Source: Calothrix sp. C42_A2020_038 (GTDB taxonomy: Bacteria; Cyanobacteriota; Cyanobacteriia; Cyanobacteriales; Nostocaceae). From it: DNA of 64,000 bases. Below the pieces are notes generated by a model, which was given only the letters and a program-made list of their open reading frames with translations, was not told the origin of the DNA and did no database searches. How positions within the stretch are numbered: the first letter of the stretch is position 1; the number at the start of each line of letters is the position of its first letter. Of the stretch, positions 28,781-37,416 are shown piece after piece. Position numbers and translations under genes: made by a program. The DNA lies in assembly GCA_015272395.1 (NCBI GenBank), contig JACYLQ010000001.1, positions 62,001 through 126,000 on the forward strand, in the 5' to 3' direction.

Positions 28781-28963
28781 TTGCAATTAAAAAATGGGTG
28801 TCAAAAAATTTTAGAAAATCAAGTCATTGAAGAAGCTGCTTACGCGCGAGGTATAGTACTAACATCAGAAGAAATTTTTTATCAAATTGAACAAAAAAGT
28901 TCTAACGACAAACTGAGAACGCCAGGAACTCTGGATACGTTGAGAAGTCTTAAGGTTTCTTAG
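28781..28963 (+). pseudogene. N-terminal fragment of a SurA/PPIase-like maturation protein
   Basis: An open frame of 60 codons without an ATG start. Its content VIEEAAYARGIVLTSEEIFYQ resembles the N-terminal helical domain of peptidylprolyl-isomerase-related proteins found in cyanobacterial peptide secretion clusters (usual VIEEAAxxRGIxVTxEEIQ). The PPIase domain is absent. Together with the HlyD remnant at 23.6 kb, it suggests remains of one lost export locus. Confidence 0.5.
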
Positions 28964-28972
28964 CGAAAGAAT

Positions 28973-29003
28973 CCCCAACTATATTGTTTGCAATTAGTTG
29001 GGG
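28973..29003. repeat. Hairpin CCCCAACTA/TAGTTGGGG
   Basis: A perfect 9-bp inverted repeat with a 13-base loop immediately after the PPIase-like fragment. No T-run follows, so it is only a candidate transcript end. Confidence 0.5.
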
Positions 29004-29021
29004 TGCGTTCAAAAACATATT

Positions 29022-29102
29022 CCGGTAGAACTAACCACGGAAATATATAAAGAAATTTTAAATCGAATATTTCATGTATGGTTAGATGCAGAGTTAATGT
29101 GA
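29022..29102 (+). pseudogene. Short C-terminal protein fragment
   Basis: Reads PVELTTEIYKEILNRIFHVW then LDAELM and a stop. The pattern of a helix ending in hydrophobic-W-L resembles the end of a larger enzyme, possibly the same decayed maturation gene. It is cut on the left by the palindrome and on the right it stops 18 bases before the MITE-like element. Confidence 0.3.
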
Positions 29103-29120
29103 ACCTTGGTTCACAGGATT

Positions 29121-29432
29121 TAAGAGGTTGTTTAAAAAGTATCAGTCTGAACTAGAACCTAACCCCTTCCTTGGTAGGATACAGAAGAGCGAATAAAGGT
29201 TGATACCCCTCATTTCAGACGAATTGGTTGTAGAGACGCGATTGAACCCTTGTTTCTACAGGGTCTGGAATAGCATCAAATCGTGATACTAAGGGGTATT
29301 ACCCCCGAATAACCAGCGGTATCCTGGTAGGGAAGGGGAATAAGAAAATACTAATTCTAAACACTCTCCCTGATAGGGGAGGTTCACCAGAGGGGGTAAT
29401 GTATATTTTTACACTTTTTAAACAGCCTCTTA
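29121..29432. mobile_element. MITE-like element, about 310 bp, with terminal inverted repeats
   Basis: The left end TAAGAGGTTGTTTAAAAAGT (29121-29140) is inverted at the right end ACTTTTTAAACAGCCTCTTA-like (29412-29432), with one or two mismatches. Inner nested palindromes exist: CCCCTTCCTTGGTAGGATAC against GTATCCTGGTAGGGAAGGGG, and GATACCCCT against AGGGGTATT. There is no transposase ORF, so it would need one supplied in trans. A TTA-type target duplication is possible but cannot be separated from the repeat. Confidence 0.75.
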
Positions 29433-29445
29433 GATATGCAATCTA

Positions 29446-29712
29446 CTAATTGCAACTAATGCAGTCGTCTTCCTCAATAATTGTAATTTGTTTGGGTTGG
29501 CAACGTTTGACATTAATGTTAATTACTTTTGCTTCCTGTTCTACATCTTCAACATATCCTGGTTGAGCTAATTGAGCAGCTTTATTATTGATGAACGGGC
29601 CAAAGTAGTAGGTGCAAGTTGGTGATTGAGTTTGAATCTCTACCCACCATGCTTGACCGACTTTATCTAAAACATCTGTCCAAATCTCTGATGACATTTC
29701 TAGCAATTTCAT
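29446..29712 (-). CDS. DUF1816 domain protein
   Basis: 88 residues. The signature AWWVEIQTQSPTCTYYFGPF then AAQLAQPGYVEDVEQEAKVIN is characteristic of DUF1816, a small soluble cyanobacterial family of unknown function. The tail is acidic and ends CISCN, so it carries a CxxC pair. The pflB gene ends 75 bases upstream in the same direction, so cotranscription with it is possible. Confidence 0.88.
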   Translation of the reverse strand: MKLLEMSSEIWTDVLDKVGQAWWVEIQTQSPTCTYYFGPFINNKAAQLAQPGYVEDVEQEAKVININVKRCQPKQITIIEEDDCISCN

Positions 29713-29786
29713 GACTTCCCCTTCATTTAATTGGTAATTTCGGTTGGTTTGTAACGATGCTAGACTGAGGTATTTTAAAAGTGGTT

Positions 29787-32015
29787 TTAAAAGTGTTCGT
29801 GGAATGTTCGCTTAATCACATCAAGTTGCTGCTCGCGCGTTAACTTAATGAAGTTGACTGCATAGCCAGAAACTCGTATCGTTAACTGCGGGTATAACTC
29901 TGGGTGATCCATAGCGTCCATTAACATTTCTCGGTTCATGACATTGATGTTAATATGGTGTCCTCCATCATGGAAATAACCATCAAGCATTCCTAAAAGG
30001 TTGTTAACTCGGTCTTCTTCCACCTTACCAAGTGCGGACGGCACTATCGAGAAGGTGTTAGAAATACCATCCTGTGAATAATCGTAAGGAATTTTTGCGA
30101 CTGATGCAAGTGATGCAATCGCACCACAACTATCTCGTCCATGCATCGGGTTGGCGCCTGGTGCAAAGGGTTCTCCAGCTTTGCGACCATCAGGTGTGTT
30201 GCCTGTTTTCTTACCGTAAACAACGTTAGAAGTAATAGTTAATACTGATTGTGTAGGTACAGCATTACGATAAGTCTTGTGTTTACGAAGCTCATTCATA
30301 AACCTAGTAACTAAATGCACTGCAATATCATCAACTCGGTCATCGTTATTACCATACTTAGGAAAATCTCCCTCAATTTGGTAATCTACAGCTAACCCAG
30401 CTTCATTCCGTAAGACTTTTACTTTTGCGTACTTAATGGCAGACAAAGAATCTGTGACTACTGAAAGTCCAGCAATACCACAGGCTATTGTTCGGAAAAC
30501 ATCGCGGTCGTGTAATGCCATTTCTAAACGTTCGTAACAGTATTTATCGTGCATGTAATGGATAACGTTGAGCGTATTAACATAAGTTTTTGCCAACCAT
30601 GCCATCATTCGTTCAAATTTCTGCCAAACCTCTTTATAATCTAAATACTCTGAGGTAATAGGTGCTGTTTCAGGTCCTACTTGTTCGCCTGAATTTTCAT
30701 CTTTACCACCATTAATGGCATATAGTAAGCATTTCGCTAAATTAACACGGGCGCCGAAAAACTGCATTTGTTTGCCAACTCGCATTGCTGATACACAACA
30801 AGCAATTGCATAATCATCACCCCAGTAAGGACGCATCATATCGTCGTTTTCATACTGAATTGAGCTAGTGTCAATAGACACTTTTGTACAATAGCGCTTG
30901 AAATTAATGGGTAAACGTTCTGACCACAGCACAGTCAAATTGGGTTCGGGAGCCGGTCCTAAGTTATACAGAGTATGCAGCATTCTGAAGCTGGTTTTTG
31001 TTACCAACGGTCTGCCATCTTCACTCATCCCACCAATACACTCAGTTACCCAAGTGGGATCTCCAGAAAATAATTGGTTGTAATCTGGTGTACGCAGGAA
31101 CCTAACCATTCGCAACTTCATCACGAAATGGTCGATGAGTTCTTGTAACTCTTGCTCAGTTATCTTTCCTTGCTGTAAATCACGTTCAAAGTAAATATCC
31201 AGAAACGTAGAAATCCTTCCTATTGACATTGCGGCGCCGTTTTGTTCTTTAACCGCTGCCAAATATGCTAGATAAAGCCACTGCAATGCTTCTCTAGCAT
31301 TGGCAGCGGGATGACTGACATCAAAGCCGTAGCTAGCAGCCATTTCTTTGAGTTCAAATAAAGCTTTGATTTGTTCGGAAATTTCCTCACGCAGACGAAT
31401 CGTGTCTTCATCAATTACATCAACATCTAATGATTCGAGTTGCGCTTTTTTATCTTCGACTAGACTATCAACACCATATAAAGGTACTCGTCGATAATCA
31501 CCAATGATTCGTCCTCGTCCGTAAGCATCGGGTAATCCAGTGATTACACCGTAGTGTCGTGCGAGTCGCATTTCCCTAGTGTAGGCATCAAACACACCAT
31601 CGTTATGGGTTTTACGATATTTGGTAAATACTTCTGTCGTTTTAGGGTTAAGTTGATAACCGTAAGCTTCTAACGAATCTTTGACAACGCGAATTCCACC
31701 AAATGGCATAATGGCACGTTTGAGAGGTTTATCAGTTTGCAACCCAACGATTTTTTCAAGTTCGCGATTGATATAACCAGGGTGGTGTGAAGTAATTGTA
31801 GAAACAACTTCTGTATCAGTATCTAAAATACCTTTTTCACGTTCAACCCTCATTAATTCTTTAACTTGGCTCCAAAGTGTCTGAGTTCGCTCGGTTGTAC
31901 CTGTTAAAAAAGATTCATCGCCTGTGTATGGTGTATAGTTCTTTTGGATGAAGTCGCGCACGTTAATTTCTTTAATCCACTTACCTGAGTTAAAATTTTT
32001 CCATTGTTCCAGCAT
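29787..32015 (-). CDS. pflB: Pyruvate formate-lyase (formate C-acetyltransferase)
   Basis: Glycyl-radical enzyme converting pyruvate and CoA to acetyl-CoA and formate in fermentation; it is oxygen sensitive. 742 residues, a normal length. The adjacent active-site cysteines lie in [11 protein letters not shown], the glycyl radical site is RVSGYAVNF near the C-terminus, and the PFL core [19 protein letters not shown] is present. No pflA activating enzyme lies next to it. It is divergent from the CBS-CP12 gene, and the shared intergenic region has two copies of the conserved 17-bp element. The enzyme is expected to act in dark anoxia. Confidence 0.97.
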   Translation of the reverse strand: MLEQWKNFNSGKWIKEINVRDFIQKNYTPYTGDESFLTGTTERTQTLWSQVKELMRVEREKGILDTDTEVVSTITSHHPGYINRELEKIVGLQTDKPLKRAIMPFGGIRVVKDSLEAYGYQLNPKTTEVFTKYRKTHNDGVFDAYTREMRLARHYGVITGLPDAYGRGRIIGDYRRVPLYGVDSLVEDKKAQLESLDVDVIDEDTIRLREEISEQIKALFELKEMAASYGFDVSHPAANAREALQWLYLAYLAAVKEQNGAAMSIGRISTFLDIYFERDLQQGKITEQELQELIDHFVMKLRMVRFLRTPDYNQLFSGDPTWVTECIGGMSEDGRPLVTKTSFRMLHTLYNLGPAPEPNLTVLWSERLPINFKRYCTKVSIDTSSIQYENDDMMRPYWGDDYAIACCVSAMRVGKQMQFFGARVNLAKCLLYAINGGKDENSGEQVGPETAPITSEYLDYKEVWQKFERMMAWLAKTYVNTLNVIHYMHDKYCYERLEMALHDRDVFRTIACGIAGLSVVTDSLSAIKYAKVKVLRNEAGLAVDYQIEGDFPKYGNNDDRVDDIAVHLVTRFMNELRKHKTYRNAVPTQSVLTITSNVVYGKKTGNTPDGRKAGEPFAPGANPMHGRDSCGAIASLASVAKIPYDYSQDGISNTFSIVPSALGKVEEDRVNNLLGMLDGYFHDGGHHININVMNREMLMDAMDHPELYPQLTIRVSGYAVNFIKLTREQQLDVIKRTFHEHF

Positions 32016-32103
32016 ATGGTTAGCGCTCCCAATGTCTATACTTTGTGTGCTTGAATGTCACTGTTCTCAAATTTATTTCCACATCTAGTTATAGGCAAAG
32101 AAC

Positions 32104-32120
32104 TTGAGGAAGTTGTGAGC
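32104..32120 (-). promoter_or_regulatory. Conserved 17-bp element, pflB-proximal copy
   Basis: Plus strand TTGAGGAAGTTGTGAGC; in pflB-sense orientation it reads as the consensus CCTCACAANNTCCTCAA with one mismatch, 89-105 bases upstream of the pflB start. Contains two TGAGG-type half-sites 11 bp apart. Confidence 0.75.
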
Positions 32121-32138
32121 GGGCATTAAAACAAATTT

Positions 32139-32155
32139 CCTCACAATTTCCTCAA
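32139..32155 (+). promoter_or_regulatory. Conserved 17-bp element, CBS-CP12-proximal copy
   Basis: CCTCACAATTTCCTCAA on the plus strand, a perfect match to the consensus, 79-95 bases upstream of the CBS-CP12 start and inverted relative to the pflB copy. Confidence 0.78.
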
Positions 32156-32233
32156 ACTAATTACATATAACCAGAATATAGAGCAACCCACTCGCCGACC
32201 TAGACACTGAAATCGCTGTAGGAGAAAGTTCTT

Positions 32234-32860
32234 ATGCTAACAGCAGCAGATATCATGACAAAAGATGTTGCTACAATTCGCAGTTCTGCAACTGTGGCAG
32301 AAGCTGTTCGACTGATGAAAGCAAGAGATTGGAGAACTTTGATTGTAGATCGGCGCCATCCTCAAGACGCTTACGGTATCATCAGTCACTCAGATATTGT
32401 TAGTAAAGTGATTGCCTACGGTAAAGACCCGAGTAAAGTGCGGGTGTATGAAATCATGACTAAGCCGTGCATCGTTGTAAACCCAGATTTAGGAGTAGAA
32501 TATATTGCACGGTTATTTAAAGACCACCATTTATCACAGGCGCCAGTCATTCAAGGTAAACTCTTAGGAATCATAACATTATCAGACATTATTGCAAAAA
32601 GTCAATTTGTGGAAAGACCTCGAACGATTCTGCTGGAACAAGAGTTACAAGATGCAATTAGAAAATCGCGTGAAGTTTGTGCGAAAACATCGCCAGACTC
32701 CGAAGAATGTGCGGCAGCATGGGACGTAGTAGATGAGTTGCAATCAGAAATTGCCCATCAAGAAGCTAAAAGGATAGAAAAAACAGCGTTTGAAGAATTT
32801 TGCGAAGAATTCCCAGAAGCAATGAGAGGAGGAGAATTAGACCGTTGGTGTAGTGGGTAG
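32234..32860 (+). CDS. CBS-pair protein fused to a C-terminal CP12 domain
   Basis: 208 residues. Two CBS motifs fill residues 1-125 (MTKDVATIRSSATVAEAVRLM, MTKPCIVVNPDLGVEYIARLF, the latter ending in LLGIITLSDI), forming an adenosine-nucleotide sensor. The C-terminal part has CAKTSPDSEECAAAWDVVDEL, the CP12 core (AWDxVxEL), and then TAFEEFCEEFPEA. CP12 binds GAPDH and PRK to switch off the Calvin cycle under oxidation; CBS-CP12 fusions are known in cyanobacteria. The terminal C-x-Y-E-D GAPDH tail is not conserved (RGGELDRWCSG). It has a GGAG Shine-Dalgarno and is divergent from pflB. Confidence 0.9.
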   Translation: MLTAADIMTKDVATIRSSATVAEAVRLMKARDWRTLIVDRRHPQDAYGIISHSDIVSKVIAYGKDPSKVRVYEIMTKPCIVVNPDLGVEYIARLFKDHHLSQAPVIQGKLLGIITLSDIIAKSQFVERPRTILLEQELQDAIRKSREVCAKTSPDSEECAAAWDVVDELQSEIAHQEAKRIEKTAFEEFCEEFPEAMRGGELDRWCSG

Positions 32861-33023
32861 AGTGAGTAAAGCCATAACGATTTCAAAACGAAGCGAATAA
32901 TCCTCAAGCTTCACGCACCATCAACAATTTAACAACAATAACGCGACACCATCCTGATTAAAAATCATTTGGTGCCGTGTAGATAGTCAATGGTGCGTGA
33001 AAAAAGAACTAGATTCCCAATAT

Positions 33024-33060
33024 TTAGATTCCCGATTTTTTGAATAAATCGGGAATCTAA
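33024..33060. terminator. TTAGATTCCCGATTT hairpin after the hydrolase gene
   Basis: A perfect 15-bp stem (TTAGATTCCCGATTT / AAATCGGGAATCTAA) around a 7-nt loop, ending 9 bases before the stop of the gene at 33069. An extra AGATTCCC copy sits at 33011. It belongs to the dispersed GATTCCC stem family. Confidence 0.68.
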
Positions 33061-33068
33061 AGCTGTAA

Positions 33069-33794
33069 TCAAAGTTGCATTTGTAAAGATTGTGTGTAAG
33101 CTGCTATATTGTTTTGCCTTTTGGCTTTGAGATGGCACCTAAACCATTGACTTGCTAATCGAGCTACTTCTTCTAAAGCACCACTTTCGTTGAATTGATG
33201 GGTTGCTTCCGGAATAATTTCAAGTTTTTTATCAGCAACTGGAATTTGTGCTAGTGCATCTTCATTCATTGCTAATGTAGGATAATCTTTTCCACCTACT
33301 ATTAATAGTGTTGGTGTTTGCACCTTAGCTAGCGTGCGTGCAAATAAATCAGTTCTTCCTCCTCTAGAAACGACAGCACCAACAGTCATCGGACGTTCTG
33401 TTGCAGCTAGTAAAGCGGCGCCACCAGTTGCATTGATACCGAAATAGCCTATTTTGAGAAATTGAGTAAATGGATACTGCGTTAACCAGTCTGTAATTCC
33501 TACCAATCTAGTCGCTAGGTGCCTGATATCAAGTTGATAGTGTTGACTACGCTGGTCAAGCATATCTTCTTCTTCTGTCAACAAATTAATTAGTATTGTG
33601 GCTAGACCTGTTTGGCGTAACAAATGAGCAAAGTAGTGATGTCTATAGTTATACCTAATGCAACTTGTGACATGTGGAATTACAACAATTCCTTGGGTGC
33701 CTTCAGGAATAACTAATTCACCTTCTAACTTGGCTCTACCTAAGTGAACAGTAACGATTTGTTCTTCAATATTGAATGTAGGTCTCTCAAACAT
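33069..33794 (-). CDS. Dienelactone-hydrolase-like alpha/beta hydrolase, nucleophile missing
   Basis: About 241 residues from the ATG at 33794 (AGGGG upstream; TTG at 33815 rejected). The fold matches the dienelactone hydrolase/phosphoribosyltransferase-associated hydrolases: GELVIPEGTQGIVVIPH, LINLLTEEEDMLD, RLVGITDWL. Where relatives have the GxSxG elbow (typically GYFGASTGAAA) this protein has GYFGINATGGAA, with no serine. The acid region (VGGKDYPTLAMNED) and the histidine (EATHQFNESG) are kept. It is likely catalytically dead or altered and could bind a ligand. It carries a conserved 17-bp element upstream. Confidence 0.8.
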   Translation of the reverse strand: MFERPTFNIEEQIVTVHLGRAKLEGELVIPEGTQGIVVIPHVTSCIRYNYRHHYFAHLLRQTGLATILINLLTEEEDMLDQRSQHYQLDIRHLATRLVGITDWLTQYPFTQFLKIGYFGINATGGAALLAATERPMTVGAVVSRGGRTDLFARTLAKVQTPTLLIVGGKDYPTLAMNEDALAQIPVADKKLEIIPEATHQFNESGALEEVARLASQWFRCHLKAKRQNNIAAYTQSLQMQL

Positions 33795-33914
33795 TAGTAT
33801 TTTCCCCTGATTCAAGCACTTGTTCTAATTAATACAGCTTTTTATTTTTTTGTGATTATGGCGCTTAGTGCAGCAGTAAATTAATAAACTCTAATTAAAC
33901 TTTAATAAACAATA

Positions 33915-33931
33915 TTGAGGAAGTCGTGAGG
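33915..33931 (-). promoter_or_regulatory. Conserved 17-bp element upstream of the hydrolase gene
   Basis: Plus strand TTGAGGAAGTCGTGAGG (one mismatch, C for T), 121-137 bases upstream of the hydrolase start and in gene-sense orientation for it. A third TGAG half-site follows at 33935. Confidence 0.72.
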
Positions 33932-33961
33932 ATATGAGAATAATTTTTGATTGACAGGTCT

Positions 33962-33978
33962 CTTCACAAAATCCTCAA
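33962..33978 (+). promoter_or_regulatory. Conserved 17-bp element upstream of the DHOD-like gene
   Basis: CTTCACAAAATCCTCAA on the plus strand, one mismatch to the consensus, 181-197 bases upstream of the DHOD-like start and in gene-sense orientation. Confidence 0.7.
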
Positions 33979-34158
33979 GTTTTTTTACTACATTCAAAGT
34001 AAATCTACTTCCTAGCTTTTCTGGAGACGAATGATTAGTCAAACTACAAAAGGTGGTTAGATTTTTAACTAATCATTTTGAGAGTATTACATCTTCAAAA
34101 GTTTTTTATAGATGAGTTAGGTGTAATTTTATTATAGATGTATCCAGGAGATAATGTG

Positions 34159-35190
34159 ATGAATTTAACAACAAAATACATGGGGTTAACTCTGAAGTCT
34201 CCAATTGTTCCCTCAGCATCTCCTTTATCTGAGGATATCGATAATATCAAACGAATTGAAGATGCAGGTGCAGGTGCAGTTGTCATGCATTCGCTATTTG
34301 AGGAACAGTTGAATGTCTATGCTCAACAAATTAGTTCTCAAATTATCCTTGATGATGAAACAAATTCGCTCAAAATAACTGATTCTTCAGATACGATGCA
34401 ATTTAGGGTTAATCCTAGCGAGTATCTTGAACATATTCATAAAGCGAAGGAAATGGTCGATATTCCGATTATTGCTAGTTTAAACGGGGCATCATTGGGA
34501 GGGTGGATAAGTTATGCTCAACTAATTGAGCAAGCAGGTGCAGATGCTTTAGAATTAAATATGTATTATGTGCCCACTGATATCAACTTGACATCTGTAC
34601 ATATAGAACAAAACTACATAGATATTTTGAATGTGGTTAAAGCAAATGTGAAAATTCCTGTTGCTGTAAAATTGAGTCCTTATTGGACTAACATGGCAAA
34701 TATGGCGAAACGTATGGATGATGCAGGCGCCGATGCATTGGTACTTTTCAATCGTTTTTACCAACCAGATATTAATCTGAAGAAACTACAGGTTGAGCCT
34801 AATATTATTTTAAGCGAGCCGCAAGCCAAATGTTTACCAATGCGATGGATTGCGATATTGTATGGACAACTCAAGACAAACTTTGCAGCGACGAGTGGCA
34901 TTCATACAGGCAATGATGTAGTCAAAATGCTTTTAGCTGGCGCCGATGTCACAATGCTTTGCTCGGCTTTGCTAATACGTGGTATCGAGTATATGCGAAC
35001 TTTGGAACAGGAACTGCGTGAATGGATGGAAGAACATGAGTTTAATTCGATTGAGCAAATAAAGGGAATTTTGAGTCAAAGAAATTGTGTCAACCCAAGC
35101 GCATTTGAACGTGCGCAATACATGAGTACGTTGTCTACATATAAACCTGAATGGATATATCACCAAGACACTTCTTACTACTTTGGATAG
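34159..35190 (+). CDS. Dihydroorotate dehydrogenase-like flavoprotein
   Basis: About 343 residues from the ATG at 34159, with AGGAG 9 bases upstream. It is a TIM-barrel FMN protein of the class 1 PyrD group: NLTTKYMGLTLKSPIVPSASPLS, IIASLNGASLGGW, ALELNMYYVPTD, VKLSPYW and GADALVLFNRFYQPDI. The N-x-S-C-P active-site loop of true PyrD is not apparent here, so pyrimidine synthesis is doubtful. Such proteins are found in fermentative contexts, and this copy sits next to pflB and hox genes. The substrate is unknown. Confidence 0.86.
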   Translation: MNLTTKYMGLTLKSPIVPSASPLSEDIDNIKRIEDAGAGAVVMHSLFEEQLNVYAQQISSQIILDDETNSLKITDSSDTMQFRVNPSEYLEHIHKAKEMVDIPIIASLNGASLGGWISYAQLIEQAGADALELNMYYVPTDINLTSVHIEQNYIDILNVVKANVKIPVAVKLSPYWTNMANMAKRMDDAGADALVLFNRFYQPDINLKKLQVEPNIILSEPQAKCLPMRWIAILYGQLKTNFAATSGIHTGNDVVKMLLAGADVTMLCSALLIRGIEYMRTLEQELREWMEEHEFNSIEQIKGILSQRNCVNPSAFERAQYMSTLSTYKPEWIYHQDTSYYFG

Positions 35191-35658
35191 AGCTAGTTAT
35201 CTTAGTACTGTTATTGACTCATTACTGTAAATATTGATGTAGTCCTTTGTACTACATTCTGAAGCGCGGAATGTGGGTGTTAAATAAGTACAACGATTAA
35301 AGTCTCTTAAATCTGTATCCGCTTTTAATATCACTTCACACGGCGCCACTAATTTAAAATGCTTGCGCCGTTTTTGCTTTTATGATACGGCAAATGTGCC
35401 TAAAAATTTATTTATATATTTCGACTGCAATTTTTTAATATCTAGTCAAATGTTAAATAAATATCTCAAATTTCAATTCCAAAATAATCGGTACATTGAT
35501 GTTATTCTCAAGGTACATAAAAGTCTGTCTGTACCTCTTTTTATGTAGTCCAGTATCTGCGCGTGAAAGGTACGAGGCGCCTCCTTAATACCTGCATCTA
35601 TTTTGGTGCAATTGGAATGCTTCTAAAATTTGCTTTTTTAACGGCGCTAAATCTGGGT
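35191..35658. other. Intergenic region after the DHOD-like gene
   Basis: About 470 AT-rich bases with one strong terminator hairpin at 35340. A short open frame at 35363-35548 has no codon bias or homology I can recognise, and I do not call it. Confidence 0.45.
35340..35378 (+). terminator. Terminator hairpin downstream of the DHOD-like gene
   Basis: ACGGCGC (35340-35346) pairs with GCGCCGT (35365-35371) and is followed by TTTTGCTTTT. It lies about 150 bases after the stop, so the transcript carries a long 3' region. Confidence 0.6.
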
Positions 35659-36984
35659 TTAATCAGATGTATTTAATAATACCGAAGAATGATGGTTGTC
35701 CAATAATTTTAATTCCTGTTCTAATTGGTCGCAAGACTCACGTACTAAACGTAAGCCATCATCTTGTGACAGTTCAGCAATTGTTGGAGTAAACTTTTGC
35801 AAAATTTCAGTTTCGGTCGTTGTATGGTTATCTAACTTGGTCTTCAGTTGTGTTAGATATTTTGCGGCTTCGTTACGATTTGCTATGGCAAAATTCAAGA
35901 TAGAATCTACATAATTTTTGACCTTTGAATTATTGATTCCTTCTGTGGCGGCAGCGTAAAGTAAGTCACCATTTAAATACTCAAAATCTGGAACCCATAG
36001 ATAACTACCATCTAAATCAAATACATGTAACCCTTTTGCTGGTCTAACTTTTAAACCTTCATTACGGACTCTACAAGCGGCATTATATACTAGTGAAATA
36101 ATTGTTAAAATTACTGATGGATAGTTGCTATCTATACATCTAATTTCTACTGTTCCAAGTTTATTAAGTCTAATTGGGTTCCATGCAGATTTGAGTAAAC
36201 TTCCCCCTGCTTCAAGGAATAGATGGCGTTCGATAACCGCTTTATCCATTGCTTCTAACCAAGCATAGTAACGGGCAAACTGTTGCTCAACCAAACTTTC
36301 AACGCAATGAGCATAGGGCATTAGTCCACCAACTGCTTGTAGATGAGTGTAAACTCCTTCCCAACCAAATTTTTCGCTACCCCGATAACGAATTGTATGG
36401 GAAGCTAACCCAAGTGCTTGTCCTTCATAAAAGGGACACGCGCGTGCTAAGGAAACTAATGCGGAGTCTAAGGCAGTTGCCAAGTTATAAATATTTAATA
36501 ATTCCTCACGTTCTGTTGCAGTTGAGTTGTAAGATACTGCAACGCGCTCGTCAATAATTCCAGGTGCTACTTCTAAATGCAAATGTGTACCAGTGCATTT
36601 GCCCGCATGTAAAAATCGTTCATAACCGACCGTTCGGGCTTGAATATGGTAATTGAGGTGATCTCGCATCACTGGTGTGATATGCAAAGGGTAGCTAGAT
36701 AGAGGATAAAGCCGTAATCCGATTTTCCGTGCCGCAGTTACGGCAATTTTCAGGTTTTTTAGGTATTCATACCCCAATTCCATATCAGTGTAGGTTGGAG
36801 GAGTATTAATCTCCACCATACATTTGACGAACTCCGGTACAAAATATTGTGTGTTGCAATCTTGTTTAATTGCAACCTCTCGACAAGCTTGCAAAAATTT
36901 ATCCGCATCTTCGCTAATCAAACCAGTCTCATCTACTAAAAAAAACTCTTGTTCTAAACCGATGCGACGTGTTTGTAGGTTCAT
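35659..36984 (-). CDS. GCS2-family carboxylate-amine ligase (glutamate-cysteine ligase type 2)
   Basis: About 441 residues from the ATG at 36984, with GGAGG 11 bases upstream; an in-frame TTG at 37005 is less likely. Motifs: RRIGLEQEFFLVDETG (ATP/Glu site), VKCMVEINTPP, HITPVMRDHLNYHIQARTVGYERFLHAGKCTGTHLHLEV (core) and LGTVEIRCIDSN. This is the YbdK/EgtA-like GCS2 fold and not the usual plant/cyanobacterial GshA. It probably forms an amide between glutamate and an amino compound (cysteine or other). The upstream 17-bp element groups it with the fermentative island. Confidence 0.85.
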   Translation of the reverse strand: MNLQTRRIGLEQEFFLVDETGLISEDADKFLQACREVAIKQDCNTQYFVPEFVKCMVEINTPPTYTDMELGYEYLKNLKIAVTAARKIGLRLYPLSSYPLHITPVMRDHLNYHIQARTVGYERFLHAGKCTGTHLHLEVAPGIIDERVAVSYNSTATEREELLNIYNLATALDSALVSLARACPFYEGQALGLASHTIRYRGSEKFGWEGVYTHLQAVGGLMPYAHCVESLVEQQFARYYAWLEAMDKAVIERHLFLEAGGSLLKSAWNPIRLNKLGTVEIRCIDSNYPSVILTIISLVYNAACRVRNEGLKVRPAKGLHVFDLDGSYLWVPDFEYLNGDLLYAAATEGINNSKVKNYVDSILNFAIANRNEAAKYLTQLKTKLDNHTTTETEILQKFTPTIAELSQDDGLRLVRESCDQLEQELKLLDNHHSSVLLNTSD

Positions 36985-37052
36985 ACTTATATAACCTCCA
37001 CTCAAAATGGCGCCTGAATAGTAACCTCAATTTTGATTTATAGGGAAATAAT

Positions 37053-37069
37053 TTGAGGAAGTTGTGAGG
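37053..37069 (-). promoter_or_regulatory. Conserved 17-bp element upstream of the GCS2 gene
   Basis: Plus strand TTGAGGAAGTTGTGAGG, a perfect consensus match, 69-85 bases upstream of the start and in gene-sense orientation on the minus strand. Confidence 0.78.
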
Positions 37070-37289
37070 TTTAAGTTGTGACTTTTAAATCTCCGATGAC
37101 TAAAACCGCGCGTCGGAAATCTAACAAGTTGGTGTTAAGTATCTTTTTATATATTGATAAAATTTAATACTGTGATTTTTATGCTGAATGACTTAGGGGA
37201 AGTATAGCTTTTTTAAAGCAATCTCAGAGCTTGTTATTTTCTACATTAGTAGCATAGTACACAATTTTTAACTGACGTACGAATATTTT

Positions 37290-37315
37290 CCCCCTTTTCT
37301 TATAGGAAAAGGGGG
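37290..37315. repeat. GC-rich hairpin
   Basis: CCCCCTTTTCT and AGGAAAAGGGGG form an almost perfect stem around TAT. There is no T-run on either strand. It lies downstream of the gene at 37417 and may be its 3' structure. Confidence 0.45.
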
Positions 37316-37416
37316 CGCACAGAAGATATATTATACGTTAATTTTTTCACATTATGTGAAAAGTCAGGTAAATTTCCACTGTTCCAAAAAGTTTGTACGC
37401 ACATCATCAATCACTT

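Larger units (their letters stand above)
28585..29445. other. Gene-poor region with gene fragments and a MITE-like element
   Basis: About 860 bases without a functional gene: AT-rich DNA, a PPIase-like fragment, a C-terminal fragment, a palindrome at 28973-29003 and the MITE-like element at 29121-29432, all described separately. Confidence 0.55.
36985..37416. other. Intergenic region with hairpins
   Basis: About 430 bases. Contents: the 17-bp element (described), CCCCCTTTTCT/AGGAAAAGGGGG at 37290-37315, and TTTCACATTATGTGAAA near 37345. No coding region. Confidence 0.45.

Noticed and set aside
28781-28963. A 60-codon frame as a functional small gene
   Set aside because: It lacks a plausible start, matches only the N-terminal part of a larger protein and is followed by a palindrome, so it is treated as a fragment.
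35363-35548. A 61-codon frame after the DHOD-like gene
   Set aside because: It overlaps the terminator hairpin and has AT-driven composition without a recognisable domain.
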